From the NCBI GenBank assembly GCA_036245805.1, contig BTRK01000002.1:21011067-21075066 (forward strand): a stretch of DNA of 64,000 bases, given 5' to 3'. The stretch is from Pristionchus mayeri (taxonomy: Eukaryota; Nematoda; Chromadorea; Rhabditida; Neodiplogasteridae). Shown one piece after another: positions 57,317 to 64,000 of this stretch. Made by a program: the position numbers and the translations under genes. Every line of letters starts with the position of its first letter. Positions within the stretch are counted from its first letter, which is position 1. A model generated the notes under the pieces. That model ran no database searches. It was not told the DNA's origin and worked only from the letters and a program-made list of their open reading frames with translations.

Positions 57317-60300
57317 CTACATGTTGACATCTACTCTGAGAGTAGCGGATGCATCACTCAACCACGTCTTTCTCTTCTCCTCATCAACCAATTCCACTGA
57401 GATGTCCATTTGTGCAGACTGAAATGAGTTAATCCCTGCACTTCCAAGTGATCACCATTAGAAAGGACATCACTATGACTGACATCCTTGAACTTGAGTA
57501 GGAATTGTGCAGTGAAGAAGTTTCCCTCGTGAGTATCCACTCTTCGGACCTCCACTCGATCCTTCTGAAACATCCTAATCTCTCTTCAATTCTACACTTC
57601 ATTACATACGAGACTATTGGAGTAGAAGTGAATCTTGGCAGATACGATTACAGTCTCCAATTTGTTCTTCCTCGTCGTTGAGATGACTCCATCCACTCGA
57701 ATCGGAACAGGCATGTGGGGAGACACTGTCAGTTCACCCTCTGCACCCGGAGAGATCGACAACTGAGAAGGGAGGGAGATGGAGGGGGGGGGGGAGAGGG
57801 GGTACCTTAATGGTTGTTCTTCTCGTGGACTGGAAGAAGAGACGAGGCACGAATGTCGGTCGAGTGTACAACTGATTGAAGACAGCGAAGAAGTGGTCCA
57901 CACTCTGAATTCACACTTCTTTTCTTCTCTCTCTCGAAGTGCCTATTTGGAGAATGGATCGCAATGAGTGCTAACCTTGGTAGTGATGACTCCATCTCTT
58001 CCTCCAAATTGTTGGAGGGAAGAGGCTGCCCAGAGAAGAATTGCCCTCGTCTCGCCCATTATCACACTCTCGGAGGTACGATTGAGGAGGGTCGGACACC
58101 TAGAGAGGCAACCATCACCCTTCATCCCCCAATAGAGATGACTCACGCGGGAGTGGTCTTCCCGATGAGACATCGTACTCCATATGAGATGAGAGAAGCA
58201 GCGAAGTGTTCATTGGCAATGAGATCGAGAGAGTGATCATCCCCATCGAAGGAACGACGAAGAAGAAGAGACCATTCAGAGATGGAATCATCGAGGAGAG
58301 AGAGAGATGAAGAGAGAATGGAAGAGGTACGGAGAGAGATGGGACGAAGAGGAAGAGGAGAACCATCGGGAGAAGGCCATGAGATGAAGACTGAGAGGGA
58401 CGAGAGAAGATGCATCCTGAAGAGAGAGAGAGAGAGAGAGGAGGAGGAGGAGGAGGGAGAGGATGCCACTCACTGAGCTAGTCTCGTCTTCTCCAGTGCT
58501 TCTACATATCGAAAAGAGAAGGAAGGGAGAGGAACGAGAGGCGAACGGGAGAGTCTCTGCAAGGAAGAGAATCGATCAGCGGCTACCGAAAAGGATAAGG
58601 GAGTATTCGGGGGGGGGGGGGGGGATGAACGGAGAGAGGCGAGATTGTGAATCAAGGGAAGAAAGCGGAAATTAGAGAAGAACTACCATCTACAGTAAGT
58701 CATTCAAAAGTACGGTATTATTCGAATAGCATTCATAGGGAGAATATCGATAGACTAGAGGAGTTCAAGAAGAGACAAGAACTGGACGGGGGGGGGGGGG
58801 ATAAAGTGATCTTTGATCTCTCTCCTTCTTCTCATCTCTCAACTGACCATGAATCCCTTCTTCGCCTTGCTGAGTGATGACAACGACTGCTGCATATCAG
58901 ATGTCGTGCACTTCCTTGGTTCAGATCGAGCCAGTTCAGTGAGGGAGACCACCCAGTCGTGCACTCCTGATGACAGAGACTGCAAAGGGACGAATGAAGT
59001 CAATTGTCGATCAATCGCAAACAGGTGATTACTACCGTACCAGCTTGCCCATCGACTGCAATAGTGGCAGTGAGATACTCCTCCAGTGACCGTTTCTGAA
59101 TCCACCTCGAGCGATCTGGAATAGGCGAATGAGGAGATGTCTACCATGAGAGACTATGGTACCTCATAGAGAGATGTGTAGGGTTGCTTCTGGAAGAGAT
59201 TCACATTGATTGCCTCCTCTGGTGCGAATGGAGGAAAGGCCAGGAAGGAGAGTTGAGAAGAGGGCAGAGGAGATCCATCCTCAATATTTATCGGTATCTA
59301 CCACTACTGTACTCTTTCATGGAAGATCATGCTAGGAGGAATAGAGTGGCTATTGTTCTCACATGGATGGCTTGAGTGGCCCAATTGGAGGTGGGAAGGA
59401 TGAATGCTCTTCTGTTCTGTGCGAGGAGACAGAAGAGATTGAGGAAGAGAGGAGCATTCGAGTGAGAGAGAGGCAACTTGCACAGGCTCATCACCTCAAC
59501 CATTATCAATCCAATCTAATTATAATAATTGAAAGGGCAAAAGTGTAAACAGACAAGGTTGACTGCCTCGTCATCGGGGACAGACTGATTAGTGAGGAAG
59601 ACCCCGCCCACTCGAGCCATCTGCAATGCCATCCCCTCCATCTCAGAAGGAATGGAGAAGAAGAGAGTACCTTCACTCCTATCTTAGTGGGTAAGGGAGA
59701 GGAAAGAGAGAAGGAGAGGGAATTGAGCAGATTCTGTCGATGGAGATCAGAGGGAGCACACACGAAGACATGGACTGCAAGTGGAAGGACTCCCTCCCTC
59801 CCTCCCTCCAATGAATCCCACCTGAGAACTGGATGAACTCCGCCCGGATCTTCATCGATTCATGACTGTAGAGAGGGGACATCTCGGAGAGCACCTCTGC
59901 AATATAATGATCCAATAATCAGTCCAGTCTTTTCTGATCAGACTTTTTAGACCATGCATATACTCAGAGTGCTCACAGTCGGAAAGTAAGGACTATAGGT
60001 TGTCCGGAATTCGAAATAATTTCAAATTGTACTCCCAATGTCGAAACATGAATGTTGTTCTGATCAATTGTTTTCAATTGAATTTTTTTGTTTTCATTTA
60101 ATTTCATTCCAACTCATCCTGATTTTCGGTCGGGCTATCGTTTCCACCCAACTCTTCCCTCTCCTCTCTGCTCACCCTGGAGTGCACTGAGATGGGAGGG
60201 ATGTCTCCTCCTCGCCAGTACTCCCAGTGTCTTCAGCAGTGCACAACACACTGACTCGTCGTTGCTCACTCGATGTCGATAGTCTCCCAGTTTCTGCAAC

Positions 60301-61623
60301 CAGTCCATTCCCTCCCTCCTACTCCTCACTCCCATTCCTTCCCCTAGAGGGATGGGGAACTGACACTGATGTGCTCCTTCGTCCAGACATGGGCATGATT
60401 CGCCAATCGAGAGATATTGGAGAGAGCGACGAAGGAGAGACACGGAGAGGAATCGATGGTCGATGAGAGAACAGAGAGGAGAAGAGATAACTGAGAGATG
60501 GAAATGAGGAGGAAGGGGGAAGGGATCCACCTGGTCCAGGATCGAGAATCGAGTGAGAACTGCCAGAGAAGTCAACGAAGAGAGGAGAGTGGAATGGAAC
60601 TGAAAGGGCATTCCTTCCCCTTCCCTTTCCCCCTTCTCACCGTCAGATCAGTGTTCAACTCGAATAATTTGGCTCCAAGTGCGAAGATTGTCTGAGTACT
60701 CTCTTGATCCGACTGAATCTTCGAGAAGATCGAGACGATTTGGATCTGATAGAAATCCCCTTCAACTTATCCAACAAGGGCGACCCCCCCCCATATTGCA
60801 TAAAAAATTATTTTCTTTCTTCCTTGTTGGGATGCATGAGTATCCCTAGTATTTGGGTAGTTCATACTTTTCTGTCGATGGGCGAAGTGGAGGAGAGGAG
60901 GTACTCCGATAGACGAGCTATCACCGTACGAGTGAATTCCCTGCAACATCCTCACTCTTGGAAAGGGAGAGAGAGAGGGGGGGGGGGATTACGTGGATAG
61001 TCTGCAGAAGGCCGCCACTGCACTGCACGCCCCCTTGAACTCCAGTTTGTGAGAGGAGGAGAGCGACTCGACGATGAAGGTGTGCACCTACATCAGTTTT
61101 CCATCTCCCTCCCTCCCTCCCTCTCCCTCACCTCTTTGTTCTCCTTGGCTATGCAGGCGATCGAGGCGAGAGCAGTGAGAGTGTGGCCACGGGCGATGGG
61201 ATCATTGCAGTGAGAGACGATCAGCAGACGACGACACACCTGCAACCCCCTCCCTCCCCCTCCTTCGATGCACTGAGATGACCTCGTTGTGAGAGAAGAC
61301 GAGCAGTAGTTGGTCATCCATCTGTCCGAGAGAACGGGCGATGACTCCTCGGAGGGAATTCGATCTGCATCACATCACTCCATCCACTACCATCGAATAC
61401 TCCCTACCCTCCCACGAAGTGTTCACTCAATCGGACGACTATTGAATTCACCAGACTTGGGAAGGGATTTCTAAAAAAATCATCATAATTATACAACTTT
61501 CTCATTTCCGTCTTACTTCTTGACAAGCGATACGGTATTGACTACGGTAGCCAACTGTTCGGAAATCAAACGGGATTGAATCCCCCTATCGAATTGCTGA
61601 ATAATGTAGGAAAAGCCCTCCAT
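57317..61623 (-). CDS. ints-7: Integrator complex subunit 7
   Basis: INTS7 is a HEAT/ARM-repeat scaffold of the Integrator complex, which cleaves snRNA and attenuated mRNA 3' ends. The minus-strand start (ATG at 61623) directly follows CTTTCAG: MEGFSYIIQQFDRGIQSRLI, SEQLATVVNTVSLVKK, then NPFPSLVNSIVVRLSEHFVG (matches the conserved P-F-P-x-L-I-N-S segment), SNSLRGVIARSLGQMDDQLL, RRLLIVSHCNDPIARGHTL, TALASIACIAKENKEVHTFI, ESLSSSHKLEFKGACSAVAA, IQIVSIFSKIQSDQESTQTI, DYRHRVSNDESVCCALLKTL, EVLSEMSPLYSHESMKIRAE, RTSESVIMGETRAILLWAAS, KIHFYSNSLVCNEV and the last exon 57317-57418 (SAQMDISVELVDEEKRKTWL ...). Exon borders in 58.9-60.9 kb are not all fixed. An intron holds a copy of exons from the neighbouring coiled-coil gene. 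Confidence 0.85.
58617..58855 (+). repeat. Copy of coiled-coil gene exons inside an ints-7 intron
   Basis: Direct-orientation copy of about 56446-56695: both contain GAGAATATCGAT(A/C)GACTAGAG, the same intron phrase CTACCATCTACAGT, and the next exon start, but the copy has G-runs at 58608-58622 and 58788-58800 where the parent has unique sequence, and it lacks about 50 bp. It lies antisense within ints-7. Confidence 0.8.
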
Positions 61624-61826
61624 CTGAAAGAATTATTTAATTATCGCTGTTTCATTACATCACTTTCAGGTATATTTTAAACGGAAAGCAACGTATGAGT
61701 TGACAAGACGATTGTATAATAGAGATATGCATTTATCAAGAAGCGTATGATACAATGATTCCTATCATGATAGATGGTTAATTTGCAACCCCCCCCCCCC
61801 ACTCAAATATTTTTCAATGTACAAAA

Positions 61827-62708
61827 TCAGATTTCCAGCAAAATGGTGAAGATGATCTCTAGAATGTTCCATAAATGATCAGAGAAGAGAATGAAGAGTG
61901 GCGAATGAGACTTTGCACCTCTTCCTTCATCTATCATTTTAATCAGTTCATTGGGCGAATCTTCCCATTCATACTCATCTTCTTCTTTCTTATCCTCTTC
62001 ATTCACTCTCTTCACAACTATCAGCCGGTATTTCGAGACCTGAAACGTGAAATTTAATTAGCACACTCTTCTCCAACACACCGTTCCATTATTTACACAG
62101 ATTTCGAACATTTTCGAAAAATAACGTTCGAAAATCAGAAACCTCGTGGAAAGGATGTCCATAGATGGCGAGATATGTCGGACGAGGATAGAAAGAAGAA
62201 ACGGATGGAATATCCAGGTAGTCCATCTGTAATCGAAGGGTTTATGGGAAGAGGATGGAGGGGGGGGGGGGAGAGAGAACGTACCCCACACGTGGCGGAA
62301 GAGGCATTATGCTCAGATAGTTCAAACGATACCTGCAGTATCCATGTTACTGAAACCACATGAATGTCCAACTACTATGATATAGGATTATGAACTGATC
62401 GCATAGATGGTAAACTAACGTTTTTCGTAGAATAGGATATATACATGTCGATGTCTCCTTCTATGGGGACTGCTATTATTCGGAAGGAGCCGTTCGTGAG
62501 AATTTCGTGACGGGAGTAGTTCCCTCCACCAATCTGAGTCGTGTCTAGTATCCAACAGATCGATAGATGAATCAAATGTCTAATACATTCTATCGCGACA
62601 TACCGTTTCCACCTCATCGAATACCAAATTGTAGACTGATGGAGAGATTAGAGGAAGTGAGATGAGAAGGAGAAAGAAAGTCAAGGAATTTGTCATCCAT
62701 TCTCCCAT
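61827..62708 (-). CDS. UPF0669 family secreted/membrane protein (C6orf120 homologue)
   Basis: Homologue of human C6orf120, a small secreted/ER glycoprotein of unsettled function. Minus-strand exons 62604-62708, 62420-62533, 62285-62332, 62143-62226, 61827-62039 are all phase 0, 187 residues (human form about 191). The N-terminus NSLTFFLLLISLPLISPSV is a signal peptide. Family marks: TIGGGNYSRHEILTNGSF, then GDIDMYISYS, NASSATCGMDYLDIPS, and LAIYGHPFHEVSKYRLIVV. An acidic spacer (EEDKKEEDEYEWEDS) precedes a hydrophobic C-terminal helix (LWNILEIIFTILLEI). N-glycosylation sites NYS, NGS and NAS are present. It lies between smc-6 (431 bp) and ints-7 (204 bp) on the same strand. The long-stop exon 5 could also be spliced near 61900. 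Confidence 0.85.
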
Positions 62709-63138
62709 TTTCCATTCATGCCTCAATTAGATTCATGGAACCCGTAGAAAATGATGCGCAGTATATGTATCGAATGGAACGAATACTCAATTTTCGTAAA
62801 TGATTGTGAATTAAACACATTTTTATCGATCTTCTGAATTACAAAGGGAACAATTTAGAAGTGCAAAAACACGTATAAATTCGGAATCTAAAGAGTCATG
62901 GTGACCGTAGATTAAGAAGTGAGATTTCTTCATCGGGGGGAGATACGAGGGTAAGATTATGGGATTAATTCAAAACTATTAACAGATACTTAGTTTTTAA
63001 AGAAGAAGTCTTAACGATTCTTAGCTAACAAAGTTAGTCTATCGGAAAGAAAGACTTGAGTAAAAAAACCAAGTGAAGTAATTAGACAAGTAACAGGTAC
63101 ATGATTTGAAGTTAATCTATCAACAAATGAAGGGTAGA
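62709..63138. other. smc-6 / UPF0669 intercistronic region
   Basis: AT-rich 430 bp between two same-strand genes. No gene seen. Compatible with an operon spacer or separate promoter. Confidence 0.45.
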
Positions 63139-64000
63139 TCAGTCCCTAACCTTGGGCATCTCGAAGATCTGCACTTTGTCTCTCTTGCCCAACTCTCTGA
63201 TGCCCTGAGGGGTGAAGAAGATGAATTGGTTGTGAGCAAACTGCTCAGTGGCCAACTTGACCAGCAACTCCATGATGACCTGAAGGGATGAAGATAGTCA
63301 CTACACTCCCCCTCCATTTGCCTTTCTATTGACCATATCCATGAATACATCGAACTCGTCCATGCATCTGAAGGGAGCTTCCATGATCTCCCAGAGGGAC
63401 ATGATGAAGCACGCAGTCGTGTACGATCGCTCCCCTCCAGACAATCCTACGACCACCATCATTATATCCATTCAATTATCGTTTACAACTTGAAAGAGAG
63501 AAATAAATAGTACTGTACCCTTGAGATCCTGTTTGGCTTTCTTGGCTTGATCGTCCTCATCGGAATCATCCTCATACTCGTATTCATCTTCATCTTCCTC
63601 ACTATCGTCCATCTCTCTCCTCTCTCTCCTCTTCTCTCCGTGAGTCTCCACTGTGATCTCGATCACTTTCTCTTTGTTCTTCACCTAAACAATGCCATTC
63701 CTCTTTTCATTTATGAGAACAAACGTCAAAAATGCACGCGTACCCTTAGGATTCCTCTGAAATTCCGCATGCTCATCAGCTTGTAAAAGGCCATTTTGAG
63801 TCTCATAGTGACAGCATGACGAAGAATGGGCAGTTTCTCCTCTCGGTCCTGCTTCTGCATTTCCAATATCTTAAAGTATTCAATTAATTAATCGGATAAG
63901 GAGCATTCAAATCTAACCTTCACAATTTTCTTGAGCTTCTTGAAAGTCTTGGACTGTTTATTGTAACTGCAAGCATATAAGTAGAACAAGTAACAATAAA
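63139..64000 (-). CDS. smc-6: SMC6 (SMC5/6 complex), C-terminal part, runs off the window
   Basis: ATPase of the SMC5/6 genome-maintenance complex. Only the 3' exons are inside: 63917-63966, 63744-63869, 63519-63684, 63322-63446 and 63139-63279 (minus), with closed phases; the gene continues past 64000. The C-terminal ABC half has [20 protein letters not shown], the ABC signature [20 protein letters not shown], and Walker B/D-loop [17 protein letters not shown], then [14 protein letters not shown] and the end FEMPKVRD. The intron between the last two exons starts with GC (GCAAAT): a GT donor 12 bases upstream would delete the conserved V-N-R-K. Just before the signature there is an acidic insert ([20 protein letters not shown]) not typical of the family. 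Confidence 0.92.

Overview
The window is nuclear DNA of a nematode, most like a Pristionchus-type diplogastrid. That placement is an inference; no species can be fixed from sequence alone. The evidence is: many short exons separated by 40-100 bp introns with pyrimidine-rich TTTCAG-like acceptors; start codons that sit directly behind an acceptor, as in spliced-leader trans-splicing; close head-to-tail gene runs that look like operons; and best recalled protein matches to nematode families (LEC-1 galectin, LIN-22 bHLH, EVL-20/ARL2, a TIL-domain peptide). I rebuilt exon chains by requiring GT(or GC)-AG borders and an unbroken reading phase. Where the phase closes over the whole chain and the length matches the family, confidence is high.

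Left part (0.4-12 kb): arv-1 (+), lec-1 (+), an unrecognised gene (-), a 1,445 bp TA-flanked fold-back transposon, cox-10 (+) with a 162 bp MITE in its last intron, and a small unrecognised gene. From 12.5 to 15.3 kb lies a nested repeat: two ~0.67 kb inverted arms around a broken RTE-type retrotransposon, which itself contains a second copy of the 162 bp MITE.

Middle (16-34 kb): an unrecognised gene, a five-hook AT-hook (HMGA-like) gene, another unrecognised basic/acidic gene, a ~96-residue small gene, a CR1/jockey-group LINE lacking its endonuclease (-), and a long TBC-domain Rab-GAP of the USP6NL/RN-tre type (+).

34.7-43 kb is a rearrangement hot spot. A ~1.1 kb stretch is stitched from five pieces copied from sites 4-11 kb downstream (a TIL gene end, an ARL2 intron, two parts of an acidic-protein gene, a cytochrome P450 relic). 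Beside it an RTE retrotransposon sits in a 12-bp target duplication, whose empty version survives in the copied piece.

Right part (39-64 kb): TIL peptide (-); a likely operon eIF3g > ARL2 > acidic protein (-); mS38/AURKAIP1 (+); a small coiled-coil protein (-); a lin-22/hairy-like bHLH repressor (+); an Arg/Glu/Lys-rich coiled-coil gene (+); and a second likely operon SMC6 (partial) > UPF0669/C6orf120 homologue > Integrator subunit 7 (-). Most genes are housekeeping: translation (eIF3g, mS38), RNA processing (INTS7), genome maintenance (SMC6), tubulin/cilium biology (ARL2), haem A synthesis (COX10), lipid homeostasis (ARV1). No tRNA, rRNA or CRISPR was seen.
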